Notes: generated from the sequence alone by a model not told the origin. A stretch of DNA of 64,000 bases from JASLZO01 sp965247995 (GCA_965247995.1 OZ252041.1:620001-684000), one strand, 5' to 3'; positions 42,577 to 50,738 are shown, counted from the first letter of the stretch. Translations and numbers: made by a program.

Positions 42577-43559
42577 GCGGATGCAGACCCATCGGCCGGA
42601 GCGTCCCCGCTCACGTCCGCTTCGGCGGCCTCCCGCGCCGTCAACCGCAGGAAGATCTCCTCGAGCGACAACCCCGCCGTGTGGATGTCCACCAAACCCC
42701 ACCCGCGCTCGATCACGCGGCGCGACAACTCTGCGCGCAGGTCCTGCGTCGGCTCACACTCCACGACGAACTGCAGTTGGCCGCTCGATTCCTCCGCGGA
42801 CACGGCGTCAACACCTGGCACGCTCGCCAACACGCGCGTGACTTCGTCTTCGGTCCCGCCGCGGACCTCCAAAATGATCCGCGTGGTCCCGCCAAGCGAC
42901 TCGGACAGGTTCTCCGCCTTGTCCATGGCCACGATCCGTCCCTCATGGATGATCAGCACGCGATCGCAGACCTGGCTCACCTCGCCCAGAATGTGCGACG
43001 ACAGAAACACCGTATGGTCGCCGCCCAACTCACGAATGATCTGCCGTGTCTCGACCACCTGCCGCGGATCGATGCCGATCGTCGGTTCATCGAGCACCAA
43101 CACCGGCGGCTCGTGCAGCAAAGCCTGCGCGATCCCCACCCGTTGCCGAAACCCCTTCGATAACTTGCCAATCAGCGTGTCGGAGTACTCCTCAAGTTGA
43201 CAGAGGTCGAACATGTCGTCCGTTCGCGACCGAATACGGGCCTTCGCCATGCCGCGCAACGCACCCATGTATGCCAAATACTCGCGGACCGTCATGTCCG
43301 TGTAGAGCGGCACCGTCTCCGGCAGGTACCCGACGGCACGGCGTGCCTCGAGCGACTCCGTCTGGACGTCGTGGCCCGCCACCGTTGCGGTCCCTGAGGT
43401 AGGGGGAGTAAACCCAGTCAGGATCCGCATTGTCGTCGTCTTCCCCGCCCCGTTCGGGCCAAGGAATCCGACGACCTCACCGGGCTCCGCCCGGAAGCTG
43501 ACCTCTTCAATGGCAGGGTAATCGCCATAGAACTTCGTGAGTTCCTTCGCTTCGATCAT
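42573..43559 (-). CDS. ABC transporter ATP-binding protein (GldA-like)
   Basis: This 328-residue protein has Walker A GPNGAGKTTT near residue 40, the signature IGKLSKGFRQRVGIAQALLHEPPVLVLDEPT and a C-terminal domain (about residues 225-310) typical of GldA/ABC-2 ATPases. It starts MIEAKELTKFYGDYPAIEEV; the open frame continues upstream to 43694 but lacks family sequence. It is the first gene of the four-gene operon, downstream of a palindrome that overlaps a TATAAT. Confidence 0.95.
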   Translation of the reverse strand: MIEAKELTKFYGDYPAIEEVSFRAEPGEVVGFLGPNGAGKTTTMRILTGFTPPTSGTATVAGHDVQTESLEARRAVGYLPETVPLYTDMTVREYLAYMGALRGMAKARIRSRTDDMFDLCQLEEYSDTLIGKLSKGFRQRVGIAQALLHEPPVLVLDEPTIGIDPRQVVETRQIIRELGGDHTVFLSSHILGEVSQVCDRVLIIHEGRIVAMDKAENLSESLGGTTRIILEVRGGTEDEVTRVLASVPGVDAVSAEESSGQLQFVVECEPTQDLRAELSRRVIERGWGLVDIHTAGLSLEEIFLRLTAREAAEADVSGDAPADGSASA

Positions 43560-43595
43560 TCTTGCCGCAACACCTGCCAGTAGAGATTCTTGCCG

Positions 43596-43617
43596 ATTAT
43601 ACGGAGAATCCCGTATA
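43596..43617 (-). promoter_or_regulatory. Palindromic operator overlapping the -10 of the Gld-type ABC operon
   Basis: TATACGG (43598-43604) and CCGTATA (43611-43617) form a perfect 7-bp inverted repeat with a 6-nt spacer. A minus-strand TATAAT occupies 43601-43596 and overlaps the repeat, about 37 nt before the ATPase ATG. A protein bound here would block RNA polymerase. It also lies upstream of the divergent thiolase gene. The cognate regulator is unknown. Confidence 0.6.
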
Positions 43618-43672
43618 GGGGGGGGTACCGGCCGCATTCTCAGCGCGCATGGAGTGCATCCATTGACCCTGA

Positions 43673-43701
43673 GGCCTCTGAATGATACGTTCAAGCGGAT
43701 T
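43673..43701 (+). promoter_or_regulatory. Candidate promoter of the thiolase/DUF35 cluster
   Basis: TTGACC at 43673-43678 and TACGTT at 43696-43701 are 17 nt apart, about 50 nt upstream of the first thiolase ATG. Confidence 0.4.
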
Positions 43702-43752
43702 TGAGCGCCTGATCAGCTTCATCTCAAATGCGCTCGTGGTGGGAGGTTTCAC

Positions 43753-44853
43753 ATGAGCTTGCGGGGAGCCGCGGCGATTATCGGTATTGCCGAGTTGCCG
43801 ACAGAGCGCGCGAACCCGGGACGTTCCGCTCTAGGACTCATGGGCGACGCTGCCCGGATCGCCGTCCACGATGCACACCTCCGTAAGGAGGACATCGACG
43901 GACTCATCACCGAGGGCGGGACCATGTACCCGGGGTTGGTTTCCGAGTACCTCGGCATCAGGCCCAGGTTCTCGTCCGGCGCCAGCATGATGGGCGCAAG
44001 CGGCGCAACCGCCACGACCCTCGCAGCCATGGCCGTTCAGAATGGAATGGCCAACAACGTCCTGGTCGTTATCGGTTTCTCCCGCAACCCCGCCATCCCC
44101 GAGGAGGGCGGCGGCCCTACCGGCATCGCCACCGAGTTGGATGCCACCGTCGGCAACGCTGCCGGCGCCGGCACCGGCTACGCCATGATGTACAAGAAAC
44201 ACATGGAGCTCTATGGGACCACCCAGGAGCAACTGGCCCACGTCGCCGCCAACCAGCGTTTTAACACCCTCGAGAACCCCAATTCGGCCTTCAAGGGCCA
44301 ACCCATCACCGTCGACGATGTCCTCGCGTCGCGCTATGTGAACTACCCGCTCCGCCTCCTGGAGTGCGTGATGCCGTGTGGTGGCGCAGCAGCGCTTGTC
44401 GTCACCTCTGCCGACAGGGCGAAGTCCAGCCACCACCCGCCCGTCTACATCCTGGGCGCCGGCCTCGGCACCGACCCCGCGACCGCCTGGCAGCGGCCGG
44501 TCATCACCGAAACCCCCGTGGCGCGTTCCGCCCCGACCGCGTTCGAGATCTCGGGGTACACCCCCCGCGACATCCAGTTCGCCGAGTTCTACGACTGCTA
44601 CACCATCCTCATCTCCATGTGCCTCGAGGACGCGGGCTTGGTCCCTAAAGGTGAGATCGGTCCGTTCTTCGCGTCGACGGATACCACCTACAAGGGCAGC
44701 TTCCCCATCAACACCGATGGAGGGCAACTGTCCAGCGGCCAACCGAATCTCGCCGGCGGGTTCCGCCATGTCATTGAGGGCGCCCGCCAAATCATGGGCC
44801 GCGCCGGAGTCCGCCAGGTCGCCCGCAACGACCTCTGTCTGGTCAACGGTTGA
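43753..44853 (+). CDS. Thiolase-fold protein, non-canonical (copy 1)
   Basis: This 366-residue protein has the SCP2/acetyl-CoA acetyltransferase layout. It starts RGAAAIIGIAELPT; the conserved middle is RFSSGASMMGASGATATTLAAMAVQNG, and the end is GGQLSSGQPNLAGGFRHVIEGARQIMG. At the place of the usual nucleophilic Cys (residues 74-90) there is only Ser/Gly/Ala, and the GHP His is Gln330. Such changes occur in thiolase-like aldolases, for example Ltp2 of steroid degradation, which works with a DUF35 partner. The next gene is a DUF35 protein, so an aldolase-type complex is the best inference. GGGAGG precedes the ATG. A long antisense frame here is a shadow. Confidence 0.88.
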   Translation: MSLRGAAAIIGIAELPTERANPGRSALGLMGDAARIAVHDAHLRKEDIDGLITEGGTMYPGLVSEYLGIRPRFSSGASMMGASGATATTLAAMAVQNGMANNVLVVIGFSRNPAIPEEGGGPTGIATELDATVGNAAGAGTGYAMMYKKHMELYGTTQEQLAHVAANQRFNTLENPNSAFKGQPITVDDVLASRYVNYPLRLLECVMPCGGAAALVVTSADRAKSSHHPPVYILGAGLGTDPATAWQRPVITETPVARSAPTAFEISGYTPRDIQFAEFYDCYTILISMCLEDAGLVPKGEIGPFFASTDTTYKGSFPINTDGGQLSSGQPNLAGGFRHVIEGARQIMGRAGVRQVARNDLCLVNG

Positions 44854-44946
44854 GGCGGTTCAGCGAGCACCATGTGCACGCTAGTTCTTGGGTCCGAGAA
44901 CGCACTCTAGAGACCGTCAAGCAACATCCACATTGAGGATTAGCCA

Positions 44947-45393
44947 ATGACGTCTGAATACAAAAAACCTCTCCCCCGGCCGACGCTGAACCCGGACACC
45001 TCCAGACCTTTCTGGGAGGGTACGAAGAAGCACGAGTTGTGGCTTCCGTACTGCCTCAACCACAACGGCCATTTCTTCTACCCCCGCGAGGTCTGCCCCG
45101 AATGCCTCGCCCCCCAAGAACGGCTGATCTGGCAACGCGTGGAGCCGATGGGTCGGGTCCACTCCTACACGACCGTGTATCAACCAGGCGTCCCCGCATT
45201 CGCGGAAGATGCGCCCTTCATCAACGCACTCATCGAGCTCGACGCTGGCGCTCGTATCGTTGGGAACGTCATCGGGCTCTCGCCCGAGGAAATCGCAGAC
45301 AACGCCCTACAACTGAACCAGCGTGTCGAAGCCGTGTTCGAAGACGTCACCGACGAGTGGACCCTCGTCAAGTGGCGACGAATCGATAGCTAA
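44947..45393 (+). CDS. DUF35 OB-fold/zinc-ribbon protein (copy 1)
   Basis: This 148-residue protein has an N-terminal rubredoxin-like zinc ribbon (YCLNHNGHFFYPREVCPECLAPQ) followed by an OB-fold domain (RVHSYTTVYQPGVP..., RIVGNVIGLSPEEI). The first ligand pair is C-x2-H rather than C-x2-C. DUF35 proteins bind and support thiolases and thiolase-like aldolases acting on CoA esters. It follows the thiolase copy 1 by 93 nt. The sequence between them repeats between thiolase copy 2 and its DUF35 partner. Confidence 0.88.
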   Translation: MTSEYKKPLPRPTLNPDTSRPFWEGTKKHELWLPYCLNHNGHFFYPREVCPECLAPQERLIWQRVEPMGRVHSYTTVYQPGVPAFAEDAPFINALIELDAGARIVGNVIGLSPEEIADNALQLNQRVEAVFEDVTDEWTLVKWRRIDS

Positions 45394-45435
45394 GGCTGGT
45401 ACCGGCAGAGCCGGATCGAGCAGGAGGTTGAGATC

Positions 45436-46539
45436 GTGAGCCTACGCGGCCAAGCGGCGATCATCGGGATCGGCGAGCTTCCAACACAGCGCAGCACGCC
45501 AGGACGGTCGATGGCCGGGTTACTCGGTGACGCCACCCGAATTGCTATCCAGGACGCGCACATCCGGAAAGAGGATGTCGACGGCATCGTCACCGAGGGC
45601 GGCCCCACCTATCCCGCCTTCGTGACCGAATACCTCGGCTTGAAGAACGTCCGGTTCGGCACCGGCTCCAGCATGATGGGCGCAAGCGGCGCGACCGGCA
45701 TCTCCATCGCTGCCATGGCCGTCATGAACGGCCTCGCCAACTACGTCCTCGTCGTCATGGGCGTCGCGCGAAACCCCGCTCTCGGCGGCGGTGGCGAGGG
45801 CTTCGGCGGACCCGGCAGCGAGTTCGAGTTCCCGTATGGCCCGGCGGCCGGCGCCAACACCGGCTACGCCATGATCTACAAGAAGCACATGGACCAATAC
45901 GGGACGACCCAAGACCAGTTGGCCCACGTCGCCTCGAACCAGCGCTTCAACGCCCTCGAGAACCCGCACTCCGCATTCCAGGGTCAACCCATCACGCACC
46001 AGGACGTCCTGGACTCCCGGTACGTCAACTACCCGCTGCGGCTCCTCGAATGCGTCATGCCATGCGGCGGCGCTGCCGCGGCTATCGTCACGACCGCCGA
46101 ACGTGCGAAGGCGAGCTTGACCAATCCGGTCTACGTCCTCGGTGCCGGTACCGCGCTTGACGACTTCGGCGCCTACCCCAAGCCCGAGTTCACGACCTCC
46201 CCGGTCGCACGCTCCGCCCCCGTCGCGTTCGCCATGTCGGGCTACACGCCCCGCGACATCCAGTTCGCCGAGTTCTACGACTGCTACACCATCCTCGTCT
46301 CCATGTGCCTCGAAGATGCCGGAATCGTCCCCAAGGGTGAGATCGGCCCCTTCTTCGCCTCCACGGATACCACCTATAAGGGCAGCTTCCCCGTCAACAC
46401 CGATGGAGGCCAACTCTCCGGCGGCCAACCCGGGCTCGCCGGGGGCTTCCGGCACGTCATCGAAGGTGCCAGACAGATCATGGGCAAGGCCGGCGTCCGT
46501 CAGGTCGAGCGCAACGACCTCTGTCTGGTCAACGGTTGA
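45436..46539 (+). CDS. Thiolase-fold protein, non-canonical (copy 2)
   Basis: This 367-residue protein is a close paralogue of the thiolase at 43753 over its whole length. It starts VSLRGQAAIIGIGELPT from GTG, with AGGAGG at 45422-45427. The equivalent nucleophile region reads SSMMGASGATGISIAAMAVMNG, again without Cys. The GHP His is replaced by Gln in GGQPGLAGG. Copies differ most in the region around residue 115 (Gly-rich ARNPALGGGGEGFGG here). It lies between two DUF35 genes and probably acts with the downstream partner. Two subtly different complexes could act on related substrates. Confidence 0.88.
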   Translation: MSLRGQAAIIGIGELPTQRSTPGRSMAGLLGDATRIAIQDAHIRKEDVDGIVTEGGPTYPAFVTEYLGLKNVRFGTGSSMMGASGATGISIAAMAVMNGLANYVLVVMGVARNPALGGGGEGFGGPGSEFEFPYGPAAGANTGYAMIYKKHMDQYGTTQDQLAHVASNQRFNALENPHSAFQGQPITHQDVLDSRYVNYPLRLLECVMPCGGAAAAIVTTAERAKASLTNPVYVLGAGTALDDFGAYPKPEFTTSPVARSAPVAFAMSGYTPRDIQFAEFYDCYTILVSMCLEDAGIVPKGEIGPFFASTDTTYKGSFPVNTDGGQLSGGQPGLAGGFRHVIEGARQIMGKAGVRQVERNDLCLVNG

Positions 46540-46645
46540 GGCGGCACCGCGAGTAGCATGACTACTCTTGTTCTCGGGTCCGAGAACGCGCTGTAGACCA
46601 CCACCAAGGGAACTTCAGCAACATCGACACACCAGGGGACGAACG

Positions 46646-47101
46646 ATGACGACCGAGTACAAGAAACCACTTCCGCGCCCCGCCATGAACCCGGAGGTCT
46701 CCAAACCCTTCTGGGACGGGGCGAAGAAGCACGAGTTGTGGATGCAGTACTGCCTCAACCACAACGGGTACTTCTTCTATCCCCGCGAGGTCTGCCCCAT
46801 CTGTTGGGCGCCCCAAGACCGACTCGTCTGGCAACGGGTTAGCGGAAAAGGACGCGTCTACTCCTTCACCACCGTCTACCAGTCATCGATCCCCGCGTTC
46901 TCGGAAGAAGCGCCGTACGTCCACGCCCTTATCGAAGTCGATGAAGGCACGCGAATCGTCGGCAACGTCATCGACATCTCCCAGGAAGACCTCCTGGCAA
47001 ACACACTCGAGGTCAATCAACGAGTCGAAGCCGTGTTCGACGACGTCACCGACGACTGGACCCTCGTCAAATGGAGACCCATCGCTGACGACAGCGCGTA
47101 G
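46646..47101 (+). CDS. DUF35 OB-fold/zinc-ribbon protein (copy 2)
   Basis: This 151-residue protein is a close paralogue of the DUF35 gene at 44947. It has the zinc ribbon YCLNHNGYFFYPREVCPICWAPQ and OB-fold RVYSFTTVYQSSIPAFSEEAPY. The ATG at 46646 is chosen because MTTEYKKPLPRP matches the start of copy 1, while the upstream frame to 46568 is non-conserved. A terminator follows. The gene is the last of the thiolase cluster. Confidence 0.88.
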   Translation: MTTEYKKPLPRPAMNPEVSKPFWDGAKKHELWMQYCLNHNGYFFYPREVCPICWAPQDRLVWQRVSGKGRVYSFTTVYQSSIPAFSEEAPYVHALIEVDEGTRIVGNVIDISQEDLLANTLEVNQRVEAVFDDVTDDWTLVKWRPIADDSA

Positions 47102-47124
47102 TCCCTTCGCACCCCCGAAAAACC

Positions 47125-47156
47125 ATCGGAGCCAGCCCAAACGCGTCGGCTCCGAT
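47125..47156 (+). terminator. Terminator of the thiolase/DUF35 cluster
   Basis: A perfect 9-bp stem (ATCGGAGCC and complement) with a 14-nt loop is followed by CTCTTTG. It lies 23 nt after the last DUF35 stop. Confidence 0.75.
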
Positions 47157-47205
47157 CTCTTTGTCCGGGACTAACGGGGCACGACATGCAGACCCGCCGC
47201 CCGCC

Positions 47206-47610
47206 TTACCGCAACTCTGCCAACGCCTCAGCAGGACTGATCGCACGGATTGGCGACCGCTGAAAGTCCTTCGCGTTCCTCGTCACGATGGAATCCGCAC
47301 CGCACGCGCGTGCCGCAGCCACCTGCATCGCGTCCTCAAAATCGTCCACCGGCAGCGCCGCCGCGTAACGCAGGGCTTCCGTACCAGTCGCCGCGACCTC
47401 CACAAAGCGCGTCAGGTCGGTTATGAAATCCCGAACGTCTGCGTCTCCGCGCGACGGCGACACGAGATAGTAGAAGTTCGAGATGGTGTGCCAGGCAACG
47501 AACGCCCGCGCACGCCCTATCTCGAGCTGGTTGAGGAGCTCGGAGGCCGGGCCCGAATGGGGATCCCGGTCCAATGCGACGTCGATGAGGACGTTAGTGT
47601 CGAGAAGCAT
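47206..47610 (-). CDS. PIN-domain toxin (VapC-like)
   Basis: This 134-residue protein has a PIN nuclease pattern: MLLDTNVLIDVALDRD (Asp4), DFEDAMQVAAARACGADSIVTRNAKDF (Asp93, Asp115). The HTISNFYYL segment replaces the usual second acidic region, as in one PIN subfamily. It is a likely RNA endonuclease toxin. The upstream antitoxin stop shares one base with its ATG (TGATG), so the two are coupled. Target RNA unknown. Confidence 0.85.
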   Translation of the reverse strand: MLLDTNVLIDVALDRDPHSGPASELLNQLEIGRARAFVAWHTISNFYYLVSPSRGDADVRDFITDLTRFVEVAATGTEALRYAAALPVDDFEDAMQVAAARACGADSIVTRNAKDFQRSPIRAISPAEALAELR

Positions 47611-47831
47611 CAGAAGTGCTTTCGCGCCAACGCCTCATACCGCGGGTCATCTCGTTCCGCGGCTTGCAGCTTGCCCCTCCACCGGGACGCAAACGACGGC
47701 CCATCGCCTTCAGTTACCGCTCTCAGCGCTCGCTCGATGACGGACGAAAGCGATACGCCGTGCGAGCGCGCATATCGCTTCGCTGCCGGCACGACTTCAG
47801 CGTCAACCGTGATAGTGAGCTTCTTCTTCAT
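47610..47831 (-). CDS. Ribbon-helix-helix-like antitoxin (DUF6364-type)
   Basis: This 73-residue protein begins MKKKLTITVDAEVVPAAKRYARSHGVSLSSVIERALR, the strand-helix-helix pattern of RHH antitoxins. The C-terminal 35 residues are polar and would wrap the PIN toxin. It lies immediately upstream of the toxin, in the usual order. A pair of repeats upstream is the likely autorepression operator. Confidence 0.82.
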   Translation of the reverse strand: MKKKLTITVDAEVVPAAKRYARSHGVSLSSVIERALRAVTEGDGPSFASRWRGKLQAAERDDPRYEALARKHF

Positions 47832-47848
47832 CAGGATCTGACCTTGAC

Positions 47849-47881
47849 TGTATACGTACTACGGTTTCCAGTATACGTGCT
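47849..47881 (-). promoter_or_regulatory. Two-site operator/promoter of the toxin-antitoxin module
   Basis: Two near-identical 12-mers (TGTATACGTACT and AGTATACGTGCT) begin 21 nt apart, two helical turns. Each has a palindromic GTATAC core, and on the minus strand one gives TATACT usable as a -10. They lie just upstream of the antitoxin ATG. Confidence 0.65.
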
Positions 47882-47932
47882 CCACTGCAACATGCAAACC
47901 GCGTCTCAACACACCTCGGACGTTCCGCCCCG

Positions 47933-48832
47933 CTACTCCCGTTCCTGCCGGTACGCCGCGTCTCGCTCGTTCCGGAACGCGTTCCACCCCCGCTCCTGGA
48001 GCACCCGCAACCGTGACAGCGTTTCCTCGTCCCGTTGCGATCCCGTCCACAGCTCCATGAACATCTCGTCGTCCCGGTAATTCACCCCGGCACTGAACCC
48101 CCGCAACTCATACGTCCGGTTAATCAGCGCCTTGTTCATCCGCACCGTCTGGTGCGGCAACGATGCTAGTTTCTTCGCCATTTCCTGGGCCGCTTCCAAC
48201 ACCTTCGCCGCGGGAACCACGCGATTCACCAGCCCCACAAGCCTCGCTTCCTCTGCGTCCATTAGCTCGCCCAACAACAGGATCTCTTTCGCGCGCTTGA
48301 TCGTCGTCAAATACGGGGTTATTAAGAACGGCGGACCGTAGCCGTGACGGACCTGGATCTCCCCGAACTTCGCGTCCTCCGCCGCCACCGTAAAGTCGCA
48401 GACCCCCGCCAACTCACACGCCAGCCCAACCGCGTATCCCTTCACCGCCGCGATCACCGGTTTCGAGAGGTCCCAGATCGCCTGGTGGGCTGAACCCGGC
48501 GTTCCGCCACCTCCACCACCACCGCCCGCGCTCTGTTCACCAGCGTCCGTGGTCTCTGCGTTGGCCAGGATCGCCGCCGACGACTCGTTCAGGTCCCCAC
48601 CCGCGGAGAACGCCCGTCCGCGTCCCGTCAAGATCACCGCGCGCACTTCGTCATCCGCCTCCGCCCGCGCGAACGACTCCAAGAGGAGTGTCGTCACCTC
48701 GCGGTTGATCGCATTCAGCACTTCGGAACGGTTGATCGTGACCAGCGCGATCCCCTCGTTCGCCTCATAGAGCACCATCGGCTCGTCGGGGAAATCGCGC
48801 GGCGGGATGTCGCCTTGAGGTCGACCAGTCAT
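47933..48832 (-). CDS. Enoyl-CoA hydratase/isomerase family protein with a Gly8 insert
   Basis: This 299-residue protein has crotonase motifs: LTGRGRAFSAGGDLNE (oxyanion hole), GYAVGLACELAGVCDFTVAA and FGEIQVRHGYGPP. An eight-glycine run with flanking Gly/Ser (around residue 108-125) interrupts the loop after the first oxyanion segment. This is unusual in this family. Crotonases hydrate enoyl-CoA or isomerise double bonds. It is divergent from the crotonase at 48985. The polar Arg/Glu-rich C-terminus is longer than usual. Confidence 0.88.
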   Translation of the reverse strand: MTGRPQGDIPPRDFPDEPMVLYEANEGIALVTINRSEVLNAINREVTTLLLESFARAEADDEVRAVILTGRGRAFSAGGDLNESSAAILANAETTDAGEQSAGGGGGGGGTPGSAHQAIWDLSKPVIAAVKGYAVGLACELAGVCDFTVAAEDAKFGEIQVRHGYGPPFLITPYLTTIKRAKEILLLGELMDAEEARLVGLVNRVVPAAKVLEAAQEMAKKLASLPHQTVRMNKALINRTYELRGFSAGVNYRDDEMFMELWTGSQRDEETLSRLRVLQERGWNAFRNERDAAYRQERE

Positions 48833-48917
48833 GGGTGTGCTCCTAGCTCACGTATCGTCGGGTCGGATGAGTCGCGCGGTGATCATAGCAACCACTCCGC
48901 CACTGCCCGTCACACGT

Positions 48918-48947
48918 TTGACACCCCTCATTCGCCGGTGCTACACC
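48918..48947 (+). promoter_or_regulatory. Promoter of the second crotonase
   Basis: TTGACA (48918-48923) and TACACC (48942-48947) are 18 nt apart, with extended TG at 48939-48940. It lies about 38 nt upstream of the ATG at 48985. Confidence 0.6.
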
Positions 48948-48984
48948 TGCTGTACATTCGAACCGGTTCCTTGGGGGGAGAAAA

Positions 48985-49773
48985 ATGACGATATCCACAC
49001 AAATGGTCCTGTACGAAAAGAGCGACCGGATCGCCCGAATCACGCTCAACCGCCCGGAGGCCATGAATGCCCTCAGCTCCGAGGTCGGCCGAGGCCTGAA
49101 TGAGGCCTTTCGCGACTTCCGGGATGACCCTGACATGCTCGTCGCCATCGTTACTGGCGCGGGTGGCAGAGCGTTCTCCGCCGGCGCAGACCTCAAAGAA
49201 GTCAACGAGCGTCAGCAGAGCGGGGAGAGCGCGTTCGCCGGAGGCGAGGACTCTCGTTACATCCCGGAGATGGGAGTCTGGAAGCCCATCATCGCCGCAG
49301 TCGACGGCTACTGCGTCGCCGGCGGCCTCGAGCTCGCTATGCAGTGCGACATCCGCATCGCCACCGAACAGTCACAGTTCGGCCTGCCGGAACCCCGTTG
49401 GAGCATCTCGCCCGGATACGGACTCCACCACCTCATCCGCATGGTGCCCATGGGCGAGGCCCTCTACATCCTGCTCACCGGCAGCCGCATCAACTCCGCC
49501 GACGCCCACCGCATCGGCCTCGTCCATAGCGTCCACCCCGACCGCGAGTCACTGATGGAGCGTGCTCTCGCCATCGCCGAGGAGGTCAAGCTCTGCGCTC
49601 CCCTCGCCGTCCAAGCGATCAAGCAGATCAACTACGTTGGCGTCAACATGCCGCCGGAATATTCTTACCGGTTCGCCGAAGGCCTGTCTGGACAAGTCAG
49701 CAACACTGAGGACGCCCTCGAAGGTCCGGCTGCCTTCGCCGAACGACGGACGCCGAACTGGAAGGGAAAATAA
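48985..49773 (+). CDS. Enoyl-CoA hydratase/isomerase
   Basis: This 262-residue protein matches normal crotonase length. Motifs are VTGAGGRAFSAGADLKEVNE, KPIIAAVDGYCVAGGLELAMQCD, and FGLPEPRWSISPGYGLHHL with a likely catalytic Glu. The C-terminal helical part is typical. It would hydrate a trans-2-enoyl-CoA or act as an isomerase. The promoter at 48918 suggests its own transcript. The gene ends 99 nt from the convergent eIF-2B-like gene. Confidence 0.92.
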   Translation: MTISTQMVLYEKSDRIARITLNRPEAMNALSSEVGRGLNEAFRDFRDDPDMLVAIVTGAGGRAFSAGADLKEVNERQQSGESAFAGGEDSRYIPEMGVWKPIIAAVDGYCVAGGLELAMQCDIRIATEQSQFGLPEPRWSISPGYGLHHLIRMVPMGEALYILLTGSRINSADAHRIGLVHSVHPDRESLMERALAIAEEVKLCAPLAVQAIKQINYVGVNMPPEYSYRFAEGLSGQVSNTEDALEGPAAFAERRTPNWKGK

Positions 49774-49872
49774 CTCCAGCGCGTCCACCGACTCCCCCCA
49801 GGGATTGATCCTCAAGCGCTCCCGGACTGCGGGAGGGTCGTGTGCCCTCTCGTAATCGGGTCCCTCGGGGCG

Positions 49873-50730
49873 TCAGATCGCCTGCGTCGCCTCCATCGAA
49901 CGCCAACGGAACGACAGGTCCCGTGCCGCAGCGAGCAACTGATGGGGCCGGCGGATTCCGTCCTCGGTCGCAACGTGCTCGATCAGGGTTGGCGGCACGA
50001 CCTCCCACGTGGTGTCCTCCGACGCCGCTCGGGGCAACCACGGCGCGAGTTTCAGCGTGTCCGCCAACACCTGGACCGGCGTCGAACGCTCCGCCGCCGC
50101 TCTCGACAACGCGGCAGAACCGCGCTGCGCGATAACCGATCCATCCGCCAACAGCGCATGGCACCCCAGCAACACCACCTCGGCCGCCCGCAGCGCCTCG
50201 GACGCAGCGTCCCCCTCGGCGACCAGCTCGGCTTCGACGCCGTCCTCCGAGAGCCGCTGCGCCAGGTCGGTGCTCCCATCGATGCCATCGACAACCCACA
50301 CCGCCTTCAGCCGCTCGGCAGCCGCCACGATCGCCGCATGGACCCCCAGCGAGTACCCACCGGTGACCACGCGGTCCCGCATCAGGGGTTGTGCCCTGCG
50401 CCCCAGCGACTGCGGCGTCGCCTCCAGCAACCGGGTCAGTCGGAGTGTTGACCGCGTAGCCGCGGCCATCCGGTCGCCTATACGCGCTTCCTTCGCGGTG
50501 ATGAACGCCGCCACACCAACGTTCCGGATCGCTACTACCGTCGGACGGGCCTCTGCGATGCTCCACGCGACACGGCGGAGGTTCTCGGGCTCCCCGAGGA
50601 ACATCTCACCCAACGCCCGGTGCAACAGGCTCGCCCCGCTCTGCGCCAGTGCGGTAGCCGACCGCTCATTGCGCATGCCGAGTGCAGCCACCGCCCCGTC
50701 GAACTCAGCCCACTCCATTGGTGGCGCCAC
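49873..50730 (-). CDS. eIF-2B-like (IF-2B superfamily) protein
   Basis: This 285-residue protein resembles the C-terminal NagB-like domain of eIF-2B and methylthioribose-1-phosphate isomerase: VVTGGYSLGVHAAIVAAAERLKAV, EDGVEAELVAEGDAASEALRAAEVVLLGCHALLADGSVIAQRGSAAL, TPVQVLADTLKLAPW. In bacteria such proteins are sugar-phosphate isomerases or of unknown role. The N-terminal ~100 residues are helical. It starts 8 nt after the panC stop, so the two are cotranscribed. Substrate cannot be named. Confidence 0.72.
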   Translation of the reverse strand: MAPPMEWAEFDGAVAALGMRNERSATALAQSGASLLHRALGEMFLGEPENLRRVAWSIAEARPTVVAIRNVGVAAFITAKEARIGDRMAAATRSTLRLTRLLEATPQSLGRRAQPLMRDRVVTGGYSLGVHAAIVAAAERLKAVWVVDGIDGSTDLAQRLSEDGVEAELVAEGDAASEALRAAEVVLLGCHALLADGSVIAQRGSAALSRAAAERSTPVQVLADTLKLAPWLPRAASEDTTWEVVPPTLIEHVATEDGIRRPHQLLAAARDLSFRWRSMEATQAI

Positions 50731-50738
50731 CCCGACGA

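Noticed and set aside
43831..46455. Minus-strand ORFs of 319 and 311 codons opposite both thiolases
   Set aside because: They are mirrored because the thiolases are paralogues; no domain and no start signals.
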